Assembly (NCBI GenBank): GCA_964389575.1
Contig: CAYMFF010000001.1
Span: 1 to 64,000, forward strand
Direction of reading: 5' to 3'
Origin: JAGNRR01 sp964389575
GTDB lineage: Bacteria > Bacteroidota > Bacteroidia > Chitinophagales > Chitinophagaceae
Length of the DNA stretch: 64,000 nucleotides
Under the pieces are notes generated by a model. That model was given only the letters and a program-made list of their open reading frames with translations. It did no database searches and was not told where the DNA came from. This document shows, in pieces, positions 31,670 to 41,511 of this stretch (position 1 is its first letter; every line of letters starts with the position of its first letter). The position numbers and the translations under genes are program-made.

Positions 31670-33034
31670 GTGAAACAGTCTTTAACAGCCACTAATTCTT
31701 ACAAGCATATACTTAGTGTAGCATTGCCAATGTCGTTGGCTATAATGATTCCTCAAGTAAGTATTTTGGCTAATTCCATTTTTCTAGGAAATTATGTTTC
31801 TACTGATGGTTTGGTGCACGGTAAAGAGGCCCTATCTGTTGCTGGTGTAGCTGGTATTTATTATCTGGTATATGCTATGATTTGTTTTGGTTTGGCTAGT
31901 GGTATGTTGATGCTCATGAGTCGTAAGGCTGGGAATGACGATGCTGTTGAAGTAGGAAACGTTTTTTCTGGAGGGGTACAATTGGGTTTGTTGATTGCCG
32001 TTATATTATTAATTATTTGTTGGTTTTTTACTCCATGGTTTTTTGAACAAACGGTTCATAATAATGTAATTCAAAATCTGAGTCGTGAGTTTATGAAGAT
32101 TCGGATTTGGGGGGTACCATTTCTTTTTCTTGCTCATCTTGGCAACATGCTTTACATCGCAGTGGACAAAACAAAGTTCATGCTTTATGGTACCTTGTTT
32201 CAAACGATTACGAACATCGTGTTAGATTATTTCTTGATTTTTGGGAACGGTATTTTTCCAGAAATGGGGGTTGCCGGTGCGGCTTGGGCTAGTGTAGTGG
32301 CTGAAGTTGTATTTTTTGTTATTGTCTTTTTGATTATTCGTTATCATCAACAATTTCGCCGGTTTAATATCGTCATTTTTAAGCGAATTAAACAAACTGT
32401 TCTGATTGATTATTGCCTTAAATCGAGTCCGCTAATGTTACAATATTTTATAAGTATAGGAGCATGGGAAGTTTTCTTCTTGTTTGTGGAGCATCTTGGT
32501 GAACGTGAGTTAGGAGCTTCTCAAATTATAAGATCGGTATATGGAATTATGGGAATATTGATTTGGGCGCTATCTAATACAACCAATTCTTTGGTGAGTA
32601 ATTTGTATGGTCAGAAAGCTTTTGATAATATTATTCCTTTGATAAAAAAAGTAACGAAAATTAGTGTTTCATACACTTTGGTAATCGCCAGTTTATTATT
32701 TTTCTTTAATGAATATTTTCTTGGATTATACACAACCGATTTGCAAATTATTGATTTAGCAAGACCGGCTTTATTTGTTGTTTTGTTGGCTTCATTAGTC
32801 TTTAGCTTTTCAACTATTTATTTTAATGCCATGCTAGGTTTAGGGGATACACGTCGAAATTTAATCTATGAAGCTATAACGATAGCGGGATATTTAGTCT
32901 ATTGCTACTGGGTCATAGAAAAACAAAAGCCACCGCTTTGGGTGGCTTGGTGTTCTGAATATGTTTATTGGATATTAATGCTATTATTTAGTGGTATTTA
33001 CATCCATTCTAAGAAATGGATGCCTAAATTATAG
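31670..33034 (+). CDS. MATE-family multidrug/drug-Na+ (H+) antiporter, GTG start
   Basis: 454 residues with twelve membrane helices in two MatE halves. Landmarks: LSVALPMSLAIMIPQVSILANSIFLG (first helix), AGIYYLVYAMICFGLASGMLMLMSRKAG, MGVAGAAWASVVAEVVFFVIVF and ALSNTTNSLVSNLYGQKAFDNI. It exports cationic compounds. The start is GTG at 31670, with an in-frame TAA three codons before and no ATG. The last 6 nt overlap the convergent TPR gene. Substrate unknown. Confidence 0.92.
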   Translation: MKQSLTATNSYKHILSVALPMSLAIMIPQVSILANSIFLGNYVSTDGLVHGKEALSVAGVAGIYYLVYAMICFGLASGMLMLMSRKAGNDDAVEVGNVFSGGVQLGLLIAVILLIICWFFTPWFFEQTVHNNVIQNLSREFMKIRIWGVPFLFLAHLGNMLYIAVDKTKFMLYGTLFQTITNIVLDYFLIFGNGIFPEMGVAGAAWASVVAEVVFFVIVFLIIRYHQQFRRFNIVIFKRIKQTVLIDYCLKSSPLMLQYFISIGAWEVFFLFVEHLGERELGASQIIRSVYGIMGILIWALSNTTNSLVSNLYGQKAFDNIIPLIKKVTKISVSYTLVIASLLFFFNEYFLGLYTTDLQIIDLARPALFVVLLASLVFSFSTIYFNAMLGLGDTRRNLIYEAITIAGYLVYCYWVIEKQKPPLWVAWCSEYVYWILMLLFSGIYIHSKKWMPKL

Positions 33035-33781
33035 CTTGGATAAGAGCGCTTTCATTTCTTTTTTATGTGTTGCATCGTCTTGCAAAACATTTGGTAATGC
33101 CAATCCTTTCTGAAGCATTTTCTTCGCCAAAGAATTCTTTTTTATCTGCTCGTAGGCTTTAGCCAAATCAAGATAATTAAGTACGTATTTGGGCCCTAAA
33201 CTTTTAGATTTTTCGTAGGCTTTAATTGCCTTATTTATGTCACCGTTGGGCAATCCCCCAAAAAGTACATTGGCTGCTGCCTTCTCCGCAAAATTTAAAT
33301 TGGAAACAGCAAAGTTCCACTTGCCCAATACATTCCATGCTTGATAATTTCTAGGATTGAGTTTTACCGCTTTGTCTGCATATTTCTTAATGTCTCGTGA
33401 AGCAGCCACTTTAGCTTTAGAGCCAGAAATCAATGCCATTCTTCCCATAGCTACAGCAACTGTATAATTATTAAACGAGTTTTTTGGATCTAATTTTACG
33501 GCCACCATAGCATGTGCTTTGGCCGCTTTAAATAATTTTGTTTTTACATCTTTACCATTTGCTCGATTTCCAATTCTAGAATACATTAAACTGGCTCCGG
33601 CATAAGCATCATCGTTTTTTTTGTCCTTCGCAATTGCTTTTTTGTAATAGTCTAATGCCTGCTTTTCTTTTTTGTTTAAAACAGCAGCGTCACCTTTTTT
33701 TACAAAATCTGCAGCAGATTGAGCAATTGAAGTAAAGGCAGTAATCATTGCCATACTTAGAAGTAGTAGTGTTTTTTTCAT
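33029..33781 (-). CDS. Secreted TPR-repeat protein
   Basis: 250 residues with a signal peptide (cut near TSIAQS). TPR-like helices run through the protein: FVKKGDAAVLNKKEKQALDYYKKAIAKDKKNDDAYAG, AKAHAMVAVKLDPKNSFNNYTVAVAMGR, KYADKAVKLNPRNYQAWNVLGKWNF and AIKAYEKSKSLGPKYVLNYLDLAKAYEQ. The middle part resembles the FAM82/RMD-type TPR family often seen in Bacteroidota. It is probably a periplasmic scaffold; partners unknown. Confidence 0.78.
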   Translation of the reverse strand: MKKTLLLLSMAMITAFTSIAQSAADFVKKGDAAVLNKKEKQALDYYKKAIAKDKKNDDAYAGASLMYSRIGNRANGKDVKTKLFKAAKAHAMVAVKLDPKNSFNNYTVAVAMGRMALISGSKAKVAASRDIKKYADKAVKLNPRNYQAWNVLGKWNFAVSNLNFAEKAAANVLFGGLPNGDINKAIKAYEKSKSLGPKYVLNYLDLAKAYEQIKKNSLAKKMLQKGLALPNVLQDDATHKKEMKALLSKL

Positions 33782-33839
33782 AATATTTAAGTTTTAAAAT
33801 AATTTGCCATCAGCTAGGACGACAATTTTCAATTGAGGT

Positions 33840-35879
33840 TTAACGTACTAAAAATACGTTACCCTGTTTTTGAATTCTTTTACCATTATCACACTCACCG
33901 TCAACCATCCAAACATAGGTGCCACTTGGAGCTGGTATGTTTAGGTGATTGCCATCCCAAGCAATTGCTGGATTGGTAGTCTCAAATATTAAATTCCCCC
34001 AACGATTGAAAATCTTAAAGTAATTCAATTTAAATATTCTATTGTTCATAATCCCAAAACGTCGGTTGTATGAGACATCACTGACTGGATTAAATGCATT
34101 GGGTAGATTGATGTCAGTACATTCATTGAATACGTACACACTATCTGTGGCCACACAGCCTGTGCTATCATTGGTCACTTGCAATACATAAAATTGGGTA
34201 AATTTAGGGTCACACCTGGGATTGGCTAATGTAGCATTATCTAAAAAGGTAGAGGGTGACCAAACATAAGAATACTCTTGGCCGTACGATAATTGTGGGC
34301 CACCTAGCACTGTATATGCACCATCAGCCACAAAACGATCTTCTCCCGCATCTGCATTTATTTGACTTACTTGAATGGTAAGATTTGTGTCGATTACACA
34401 ACCTCCATTAGCAAATATCATTTGAACGTTATATGTGAATGTTTCACGAGGATATAATCTTACAGATTCCGTATCGGCCGTTGGCGGAAACATATTATAA
34501 TTTGTAGACCAGGTCAAACTGTTTAAGTTTTGACCGTTCGCACTAACATTAATTGTATCACCTACACAAATAATGGTGTCATTGTGAATTTCAATAATAG
34601 GCGTAGGTATAACTGTAATTTGTTTACACTCTACTTGCATTGTTGGAAGACCTTCATCAATTATCAAGTAAACATTATAAATACCAGGAACATCATAAGT
34701 AACTGGTGGAGGTGTTCTAAAAGTAGAAGCTGGAATATCTGGCACCAAACAACTATTAAATTCTATACGAGATAAAGAGTTACTCGTATTATTAGCAGTG
34801 AAGGCAAAAACATTATCTCTACTTCTTTTAAAGTGTGTTAAATAAATGGGACCATCAAAGCCTCCAAAATTTCCTAAATCACTGGCAGTAGGAACCGCAG
34901 TCAATGAACCATTAAACTCAAGTCGGACCATACTATTGGTGAGCTCGTTCGTTACAAAACCATACCAAGCGTCGCAGTCCTGAATAATACTGATATCACG
35001 CGGAGTAGTCAATAACCCTCCAAAGTCTCCTAAATCGACTGATGTAGGAGAGGCATTCGTAAGCGAAGGTCCAAAGTCTAGTCGGACTAAGGATGAGGTA
35101 ATCGCATTACAAACAAATAAATGCCAATCTGTTCCATCAAAAGCGGGCCAAAATCCAGTGGGAAAAGCTAATCCTAATGGTGGCACTCCAAAATTAGGAA
35201 TATTAAAGATTGTTGGGACATTGCTCAAATTGGCACCAAAATCTAATCGGATTAAATCACCGGTAAAACCTGAATTAGTAAATCCATGCCAATTTCCGGC
35301 CTCTTCAAAAATGAACATGTCTTGAGGATTGATAACAAGTCCACCAAGATTTCCTAAATCTATAGCAGTAGGCAGAACGTTCAAACCACCCGAAAAGTCA
35401 AATCGAACAATTTGTGATGCAGCGGGACCGTTACCAGCAGCTAAAAAACCATGCCAGCCGTCTCCATCTTCGGCAAACCAAAGACCTTTGGGATTCGCAT
35501 TGATTAATCCACCAAAGTCACCTAGGTTAGTCGCAACCGGAGCGTTTGCTAATGAGTTTCCAAAATCATAGCGTATAATTTCACGAGTTGAACCATTACT
35601 GTTCACTACAAAAATAAAATGATTATCGTTGGCATCTACAGCTAAGGCTGTCGATCGAGGAGCATCTAGACCAGTTCCAGCTGCAATGCTACTTCCTTGC
35701 GGTGCATTATTTAGATATGCCGAACAAAAGCCCCAATAATAAGAAGATGCATTGGTTTGGGTGGTTGTTAATTGTAAAGGAGTGTTTACACAAACTGTGT
35801 CAAAACCTTGAATTAATTGAGCTGATAAACTCTGAACTGAAATAATTATTATGCCTAATACTGCTAGAATTTTTCTCAT
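33840..35879 (-). CDS. Secreted repeat protein with PKD-like region and gliding-motility-associated C-terminal (T9SS type B) domain
   Basis: 679 residues with a signal peptide (SLSAQ). Residues about 60-380 hold five to six repeats of about 55 residues with the core DLGDFGGLI...P..I...DGWHGF....S..IVRFDFG, likely a beta-propeller. Repeat cores include NLGDFGGLINANPKGLWF, DLGNLGGLVINPQDM, DLGDFGGLLTTPRDI and DLGNFGGFDGPIYL. Ig/PKD-like domains follow (VTYDVPGIYNVYLII; TFTYNVQMIF). The C-terminal LPNAFNPVSDVSYNRRFGI...YFKIFNRWGNLIFET...AWDG is the CHU_C/gliding-motility-associated domain, a T9SS type B signal. A type B cargo, surface or released. Confidence 0.88.
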   Translation of the reverse strand: MRKILAVLGIIIISVQSLSAQLIQGFDTVCVNTPLQLTTTQTNASSYYWGFCSAYLNNAPQGSSIAAGTGLDAPRSTALAVDANDNHFIFVVNSNGSTREIIRYDFGNSLANAPVATNLGDFGGLINANPKGLWFAEDGDGWHGFLAAGNGPAASQIVRFDFSGGLNVLPTAIDLGNLGGLVINPQDMFIFEEAGNWHGFTNSGFTGDLIRLDFGANLSNVPTIFNIPNFGVPPLGLAFPTGFWPAFDGTDWHLFVCNAITSSLVRLDFGPSLTNASPTSVDLGDFGGLLTTPRDISIIQDCDAWYGFVTNELTNSMVRLEFNGSLTAVPTASDLGNFGGFDGPIYLTHFKRSRDNVFAFTANNTSNSLSRIEFNSCLVPDIPASTFRTPPPVTYDVPGIYNVYLIIDEGLPTMQVECKQITVIPTPIIEIHNDTIICVGDTINVSANGQNLNSLTWSTNYNMFPPTADTESVRLYPRETFTYNVQMIFANGGCVIDTNLTIQVSQINADAGEDRFVADGAYTVLGGPQLSYGQEYSYVWSPSTFLDNATLANPRCDPKFTQFYVLQVTNDSTGCVATDSVYVFNECTDINLPNAFNPVSDVSYNRRFGIMNNRIFKLNYFKIFNRWGNLIFETTNPAIAWDGNHLNIPAPSGTYVWMVDGECDNGKRIQKQGNVFLVR

Positions 35880-35963
35880 AGTATGGATTCTATCCTTTTT
35901 AAGTTCAATCTGCTAATATAACAAATTGCTCTAAATAGTAAAAATATGGTATTGAATGCGTTT

Positions 35964-37181
35964 TTAATCTAAAATACCTTGCTTTTTTATAAAGACTAGA
36001 ATTTGTTCTGAAACGTTGGCATTTTCTTCGAAAAAGACCTCATTATTCTTAAAAGTTTCGGGCGTTATACTTAGTGAATCATTAATAACCCCTTTGACAG
36101 ATTCTCCACTTGAAATTATTTGTAAAAGTCCAATTTCCTTTAGCTTTTTTGCTTCTTCAAATCGGCTGTAATTCGGACCAATTAATACCGGGAGATTGTA
36201 TACCGCAGGTTCCAAGACATTATGAATCCCTTTTCCAAAACCGCCACCTACATATATCAAGTTGGCATATCGGTAAATTTTGGATAAAATGCCAATAGTG
36301 TCTATGTACATTATTTTAGAACCAGCTAGTACTTTTTTTGAGTAAAAGCAAGTTGAGTATTCCGAGAATCGGGCATAGTCAAAATTATTAGGTTCGTGAG
36401 GTGCTAAAATTATTTTATAGTTTTTGGGTAAAATATTAATAATTTTTTTGAGAATTTCTATATCGCCGTCCCAAATACTGCCTGCCATAAAAATAGGTGA
36501 ACCGCCTTGAAATTCTTCTATTTGTTTGTTTTCGTAATCTGTATTTTTTAGTTGAATTACACGTTCAAATCGTGTATCACCTGTTATTGTACAATTTTTT
36601 AATCCGATTTCTTCCAGCAATTTTTTACTTTCCTGATTTTGAACAAAGAAGTGTTGAACATTGTGCAAGGATTTACGGAAGAACCCACCATATTTTTTAA
36701 AAAAGAAAAGTTCTTTCCAAAATATGGCCGATACAATAAATAATGGAGTTTGATTTTTCTTCGCATGAAGAATGAAGTGGTGCCAAAATTCATATTTAAT
36801 AAAGAAAATAGCTTTTGGTTTTAAAATAGAGTACCATTTTTTTGCGTTCCTTTTGGTATCAATCGGCAAATAAATTATGGATAAATTCGGATGTTTTTCT
36901 TTGGCATATTCATAGCCCGATGGCGAGAAAAAAGAAATTAAAATCTTATGATTTGGGTAATTGTTTTCTAATTGGTTGATGAGCGGTACGCCTTGTTCAA
37001 ACTCGCCTACAGAAGCACAATGTACCCAGATATTATTTGGATTTTCACTTGCAAAATTTCTTAAATTCTCAAAAGTATTTTGCCGTCCAACAATCCATTT
37101 TTTTGCTTTGGGATTAAAAAATTGAGCTATTGATATCCCAATAAAATAAAATTGAATAAATAGGTTATAAGCAAACTGCAT
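35964..37181 (-). CDS. waaA: 3-deoxy-D-manno-octulosonic acid (Kdo) transferase
   Basis: 405 residues with an N-terminal membrane anchor (YNLFIQFYFIGISIAQFF). Adds Kdo to lipid A precursors from CMP-Kdo. GT30 motifs: NIWVHCASVGEFEQGVPLINQL (HCASVGE), KILISFFSPSGYEYAK, FFIKYEFWHHFILHAKK, GDTRFERVIQL, FMAGSIWDGD, ILAPHEPNNF and LIYVGGGFGKGIHNVLEPAVYNLPVLIGPNYSRFEEA. All catalytic landmarks are present. It follows the outer-membrane-protein gene by 6 nt, so it may be an envelope operon. Confidence 0.95.
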   Translation of the reverse strand: MQFAYNLFIQFYFIGISIAQFFNPKAKKWIVGRQNTFENLRNFASENPNNIWVHCASVGEFEQGVPLINQLENNYPNHKILISFFSPSGYEYAKEKHPNLSIIYLPIDTKRNAKKWYSILKPKAIFFIKYEFWHHFILHAKKNQTPLFIVSAIFWKELFFFKKYGGFFRKSLHNVQHFFVQNQESKKLLEEIGLKNCTITGDTRFERVIQLKNTDYENKQIEEFQGGSPIFMAGSIWDGDIEILKKIINILPKNYKIILAPHEPNNFDYARFSEYSTCFYSKKVLAGSKIMYIDTIGILSKIYRYANLIYVGGGFGKGIHNVLEPAVYNLPVLIGPNYSRFEEAKKLKEIGLLQIISSGESVKGVINDSLSITPETFKNNEVFFEENANVSEQILVFIKKQGILD

Positions 37182-37187
37182 GGAAGC

Positions 37188-37970
37188 TTAATAGTAGGTT
37201 TCTTCGACATTCTTTTTATACATTGGCACCACCCACGTAAAATTGAAACCCAGTAACAGGTCATTTCGTTTTTCATTGCCTGGCTTTTGTACATCAAATA
37301 AATAATCGCGTCTTCCTCGGTTAAAACCGTAGGTGAAATCTAAACCGGTCACAAAATTAATTAGTTTATTATCTGAGTAATGGGTGTATCCAACAAACTG
37401 TTTTAGATAAACTCCATTGGTCAATCGGTCATAGCCTTTTTTATAATCAACGCCTAAATTGGGTTCTTTAGAAAGTGGTCCAATATTATTGTTCTGGTCG
37501 AATAAGTTGATTTTATATTGCATGAAACCAAGGCCTGTTGCAACAGTTAATCCAGAGTTTGGATTCGTTTTTAGATAAGGCAGTATTTTACCGACTTGAA
37601 CCCCACTCATATACCCTCGTTGGAAGATGCCCGGACTGACTTCTTCACCGAAAAGATTGATAATGCCACCATTACTTGTGTAGAGGTTTTGTAGTAATCC
37701 AGGTTCTTTCACTGTTCCTCCCACTATAAAAACATGCTCTGCTCCAAAAATCCAATTGTTTTTAGTTTTTACTTTAATACCAGCGCCTAATCTAAAACTA
37801 TTTCCAAACCGTACTGCCATATCTGCCATCGGAATATCATAGGACGTCTTGAATTCAATATTCCAGATTCTTGTTAATTCATTTTCCTTCTTTTTTTTCT
37901 TTTCTTTTATTTGCCCGTAACCAATAAAAGGCAATAAAAGAAGGGGTAATATGAGTTGCTTACAGCGCAT
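37188..37970 (-). CDS. Outer-membrane beta-barrel protein of unknown function
   Basis: 260 residues from ATG 37970 (MRCKQLILPLLLLPFIGYGQ, a good signal peptide); the upstream frame is spurious. A Lys-rich stretch EKKKKKEN follows the cleavage site. The body is beta-rich with RLGAGIKVKTKNNWIFGAEHVFIVG, GLTVATGLGFMQYKINLF, NGVYLKQFVGYTHYSDNKLINFVTGLDFTYGF and LLLGFNFTWVVPMY, a pattern of transmembrane strands. No family name recognised. Transcribed just before waaA. Confidence 0.7.
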   Translation of the reverse strand: MRCKQLILPLLLLPFIGYGQIKEKKKKKENELTRIWNIEFKTSYDIPMADMAVRFGNSFRLGAGIKVKTKNNWIFGAEHVFIVGGTVKEPGLLQNLYTSNGGIINLFGEEVSPGIFQRGYMSGVQVGKILPYLKTNPNSGLTVATGLGFMQYKINLFDQNNNIGPLSKEPNLGVDYKKGYDRLTNGVYLKQFVGYTHYSDNKLINFVTGLDFTYGFNRGRRDYLFDVQKPGNEKRNDLLLGFNFTWVVPMYKKNVEETYY

Positions 37971-38025
37971 GCTGGTAAAGTTACAAAGTGTTACATGCAA
38001 ATATTCTTTTCTTCTCACTAAATTG

Positions 38026-38033
38026 TACTTTTG
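38026..38033 (+). promoter_or_regulatory. -7 box for the DegT-family gene
   Basis: TACTTTTG matches TAnnTTTG and is followed by CGCAG, the same TTTGCGC extension seen before dapD, gltX and the gene at 46705. The ATG is 22 nt downstream. Confidence 0.4.
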
Positions 38034-38055
38034 CGCAGTTGTTAAAAGCAAATTC

Positions 38056-39186
38056 ATGGATAACATACAGATGGTTGACTTGAAAAGTCAATATCAAAAA
38101 ATAAAAACAGAGGTTGATGCGGGTATTCAAGAGGTAATTGAAAGTGCCGCTTTTATAAATGGTCCAAAAGTTAAAAACTTCGCTCGCGATCTAGAAAAAT
38201 ATTTAGATGTAGCACATGTAATTCCTTGTGCAAATGGTACTGATGCGTTGCAGATAGCTTTGATGGCTTTGGGGCTAAAGCCTGGCGATGAAGTTATTAC
38301 GCCTTCATTCACGTATATTGCAACGGTTGAGGTAGTTGGATTATTAGGATTGAAACCCGTTTTTTGTGATGTTGACAAAGAAACTTTTTGCATGAGTCCA
38401 GATCATTTAAAATCATTGATAACGCCTAATACTAAAGCTATTGTGCCTGTTCATTTATATGGTCAAAGCGCACCAATGGATGAGATTCTGACTATTGCTA
38501 ATCAGCATAATATTCCGATAATAGAAGATAATGCGCAGGCGATAGGAGGAAATTATACGTATAAAGACGGAACTAAAACGGCTAATGGCACAATGGGTTC
38601 TATTGGTACTACCTCTTTCTTTCCGTCAAAAAACCTAGGATGTTACGGTGATGGCGGTGCTATTTTCACAAACGATGATGCCTTGGCTAGTAAAATTCGC
38701 ATGATTGCTAATCATGGTCAAAGTAAAAAGTATGTTCACGATATGGTTGGCTGTAATTCTAGATTAGATAGTATTCAAGCAGCTGTTTTAGGGGTAAAGT
38801 TAAAAGAGTTAGATACTTACTGTAGTGCCCGACGAGCTGTTGCGGATAAATATGATCAAGCTTTTAGTGGTCATGAAAATATAACAACGCCCAAAAGAAG
38901 AGAGAACTCTTATCATGTGTTTCATCAGTATACCTTGGTGCTGAATAATAAAGATCGCAATCAAGTGGTTGAGAAGTTAGCGGAAAAAGGAATTCCAGCA
39001 ATGATTTATTATCCAATACCAGCGCATAAACAAAAAATGTTTGCTGCGTTTGGATCGGATACGCAAGATTTGCCAAATACAGATTGGTTAACTGAACGAG
39101 TAATTTCATTACCCATTCATACAGAAATGAAAGATGATGTTCAGCAGTACATCATCGACAATTTTTTAGAAATTATAAACGAATAG
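38056..39186 (+). CDS. DegT/DnrJ/EryC1/StrS-family sugar aminotransferase
   Basis: 376 residues from ATG 38056; the upstream in-frame region overlaps the divergent gene and is not coding. PLP-dependent transfer of an amino group to a nucleotide-linked keto-sugar. Seen: MVDLKSQYQKIKTEVDAGI, NGPKVKNFARDLEKYLDVAHVIPCANGTDALQIAL, PGDEVITPSFTYIATVEVV, PVHLYGQSAPMDEIL, IIEDNAQAIGG and the PLP lysine in TSFFPSKNLGCYGDGGAIFTND. It begins a likely operon with ugd (6 nt apart). The product is probably an amino sugar for LPS or exopolysaccharide; the substrate is not determined. Confidence 0.92.
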   Translation: MDNIQMVDLKSQYQKIKTEVDAGIQEVIESAAFINGPKVKNFARDLEKYLDVAHVIPCANGTDALQIALMALGLKPGDEVITPSFTYIATVEVVGLLGLKPVFCDVDKETFCMSPDHLKSLITPNTKAIVPVHLYGQSAPMDEILTIANQHNIPIIEDNAQAIGGNYTYKDGTKTANGTMGSIGTTSFFPSKNLGCYGDGGAIFTNDDALASKIRMIANHGQSKKYVHDMVGCNSRLDSIQAAVLGVKLKELDTYCSARRAVADKYDQAFSGHENITTPKRRENSYHVFHQYTLVLNNKDRNQVVEKLAEKGIPAMIYYPIPAHKQKMFAAFGSDTQDLPNTDWLTERVISLPIHTEMKDDVQQYIIDNFLEIINE

Positions 39187-39192
39187 ATTAGG

Positions 39193-40536
39193 ATGAACAT
39201 TGCGATAGTAGGAACTGGTTATGTAGGTTTGGTTTCAGGAACTTGTTTTGCGGAAAGTGGCAATCAAGTCACTTGCGTGGATATAGATAAGGACAAGGTA
39301 GAAAGATTGAAAGGAGGCGAAGTTGTTATATATGAACCGGGTTTAGAAACTTTATTTGAAAGAAATTTAAAAGGTGGTCGCTTACATTTTACTACGGATT
39401 TAAAGGAGGCCGTTGAAAAATCGGAACTAATTTTTTTAGCCTTGCCAACACCTCCTGGTGAGGATGGAAGCGCAGATTTGAGTTATGTATTAGGAGTGGC
39501 CGAGTCTATTGGAAAAATATTAGTTGAACATAAACAGTACAAAGTTGTTATCAATAAAAGTACCGTTCCTGTTGGTACAGCAGAAAAAGTAAAAAATAAG
39601 ATCGAAGAGAATTACTCGGGTGAGTTTGATGTTGTCAGTAATCCTGAATTTTTAAGAGAGGGAGTGGCTGTAGATGATTTTATGAAACCAGATCGTGTAG
39701 TTGTTGGAACCCAAAGTGATCGTGCCAAAAAATTAATGCAGCAACTTTATAAGCCATTTGTACGTCAGGGTAATCCGGTGTACTTTATGGATGAACGGAG
39801 TGCTGAAATTACCAAATATGCAGCGAATTCTTATTTAGCAACTAGAATAACGTTTATGAATGAATTGGCGAACATCTGTGAAAAAGTTGGAGCCGATGTA
39901 GAAGTCGTTCGTAAAGGAATGGGAAGCGATACACGGATTGGTAAACGATTTTTGTTCCCAGGAATTGGATACGGAGGAAGTTGTTTTCCAAAAGATGTTC
40001 AAGCATTAAGTAAGACAAGTAAAAAAAATGGTTATGATTTTCAAATTCTTGACTCTGTTATGGACGTCAATAATCGTCAGAAGCTAATTTTATTTGATAA
40101 GATTAATGATTATTACAATGGTGATATAAAAGGCAAAACAATAGCAGTTTGGGGATTGGCGTTCAAGCCAAATACTGATGATATTCGCGAGGCACCTTCC
40201 TTGTATATTATTGATGCCCTGCTGAATGCTGGCGCGAAAGTGCAAGTTTTTGACCCAGAGGCTATGGATAATGTTAAAGTTCATTTTGATAAAAAATTGG
40301 GTGTCAATAATAATATTAAGTTTTGTTCAGACGGTTATACGGCTTTAGAAAAGGCGGATTGTCTAGCTATACTCACCGAATGGAGCATTTTTAGGACTCC
40401 AGATTTTGATAAAATGAGAGCTCAATTAATTCAGCCGATTATATTTGATGGACGTAATCTTTATGATATAGAAGTACTTGAAAATCAAGGATTTTACTAT
40501 AATTCTATAGGCAGGAAAACGGTTTTATTAACATAG
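39193..40536 (+). CDS. ugd: UDP-glucose 6-dehydrogenase
   Basis: 447 residues. Oxidises UDP-glucose to UDP-glucuronate with NAD. Motifs: IAIVGTGYVGLVSGTCFAE-type Rossmann start, LALPTPPGEDGSADLSYV, NKSTVPVGTAEKVK, VVSNPEFLREGVAVDDFMKPDRVVVG, and the catalytic Cys/Lys in GIGYGGSCFPKDVQAL. The C-terminal lobe has GLAFKPNTDDIREAPSL and FDGRNLYD. UXS at 41561-42499 could use its product to form UDP-xylose; DegT is upstream. Confidence 0.95.
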   Translation: MNIAIVGTGYVGLVSGTCFAESGNQVTCVDIDKDKVERLKGGEVVIYEPGLETLFERNLKGGRLHFTTDLKEAVEKSELIFLALPTPPGEDGSADLSYVLGVAESIGKILVEHKQYKVVINKSTVPVGTAEKVKNKIEENYSGEFDVVSNPEFLREGVAVDDFMKPDRVVVGTQSDRAKKLMQQLYKPFVRQGNPVYFMDERSAEITKYAANSYLATRITFMNELANICEKVGADVEVVRKGMGSDTRIGKRFLFPGIGYGGSCFPKDVQALSKTSKKNGYDFQILDSVMDVNNRQKLILFDKINDYYNGDIKGKTIAVWGLAFKPNTDDIREAPSLYIIDALLNAGAKVQVFDPEAMDNVKVHFDKKLGVNNNIKFCSDGYTALEKADCLAILTEWSIFRTPDFDKMRAQLIQPIIFDGRNLYDIEVLENQGFYYNSIGRKTVLLT

Positions 40537-40637
40537 GGAATAAAAGGTTAACAACTGTTTTTATTAAATCAATTACAAGTTAACGCGCTTTGTTTTTTGA
40601 AATATTGATTAGACCTTTGTTTTTCAAAACAAAAATT

Positions 40638-41480
40638 ATGAAAAGAACAATTTTAATTATCACAGCGCTTATAGTAGCCAATGTTGCTAGCGCCCAATTT
40701 TTTGTGAAGGCTGGATTAGGTTATAATTTTTCAGCGTTGGCAGCACCATTCGTATCTGAGAATTTTGATACTTCTGGAAATCTAACCTCATCAAATGTAT
40801 TTACTCACTCGTTTGGTAACGGTTCTCAATTGCAGGCAGCATTGGGGTATGACTTTAATGAAAACCTTGGTTTCCAGGTTGGCGTTGGTTACGGTCTAAC
40901 AACTAAAGCTCTTGAGTATTCTGAAACGGCTGGTAGCTTTACAAACGCAAGATCTATCCAAACTAAAGGACTTTTATTACTAGCTCCTGCTTTTACCTTG
41001 TCAAGTAATTCTGACCGTCTAAATTTGTATACAAGAGTTGGTTTGACATTACCTATTGCTGGGACAACTGAGAATAACGTTGTACGTACTTCTAGTGCAG
41101 CACAGTTTGACAACAAAACTGAAATCACTGGAAGAATGTCAATTGGTTACAATGCGGCTATTGGTACAAGTTTCCCAATAAATGATAAACTATCTATTTT
41201 CGGTGAATTGAACGGAACTTTTCTAGACATCGCTAGAGATAAATTGACGGTTACTTCTATCTATGATAAAACAAATGATCAAGAATTGATAGACACTAGA
41301 GATTTTATTGATAACAATAGAGAATATGTTGAAACTATTTCTTCTACCGATAATCAAGATCCTACAAAAGCGCGTAAAGTTTTAAATGAGAACTCTCCGT
41401 TTTCTACTATTGGTGTAGCGGTTGGTATCAAATTTAGCTTTGGAAACTCTCGTGAAGACAGAAGAGAAGGTAAAGAATAA
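40638..41480 (+). CDS. Outer-membrane beta-barrel protein
   Basis: 280 residues from ATG 40638; an in-frame extension to 40590 lacks a sensible signal. Signal peptide MKRTILIITALIVANVASAQ. The strands alternate as in small porin-like barrels: FFVKAGLGYNFSAL, SQLQAALGYDFNENLGFQVGVGYGL, GLLLLAPAFTLSS, LNLYTRVGLTLPI and GRMSIGYNAAIGTSFPI. The last strand, TIGVAVGIKFSFG, is followed by a charged tail SREDRREGKE, unusual because the final aromatic residue normally ends a barrel. Lies between ugd and uxs with its own terminator, so it is not necessarily part of sugar synthesis. Confidence 0.75.
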   Translation: MKRTILIITALIVANVASAQFFVKAGLGYNFSALAAPFVSENFDTSGNLTSSNVFTHSFGNGSQLQAALGYDFNENLGFQVGVGYGLTTKALEYSETAGSFTNARSIQTKGLLLLAPAFTLSSNSDRLNLYTRVGLTLPIAGTTENNVVRTSSAAQFDNKTEITGRMSIGYNAAIGTSFPINDKLSIFGELNGTFLDIARDKLTVTSIYDKTNDQELIDTRDFIDNNREYVETISSTDNQDPTKARKVLNENSPFSTIGVAVGIKFSFGNSREDRREGKE

Positions 41481-41511
41481 CTCAAACCTTTTAACTAAAA
41501 TTATAACAAGG

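Noticed and set aside
32925..32955. GCCACC-GCTTT-GGGTGGC-like hairpin inside the MATE gene.
   Set aside because: It is within coding sequence, with no T-run after it and well before the stop codon.
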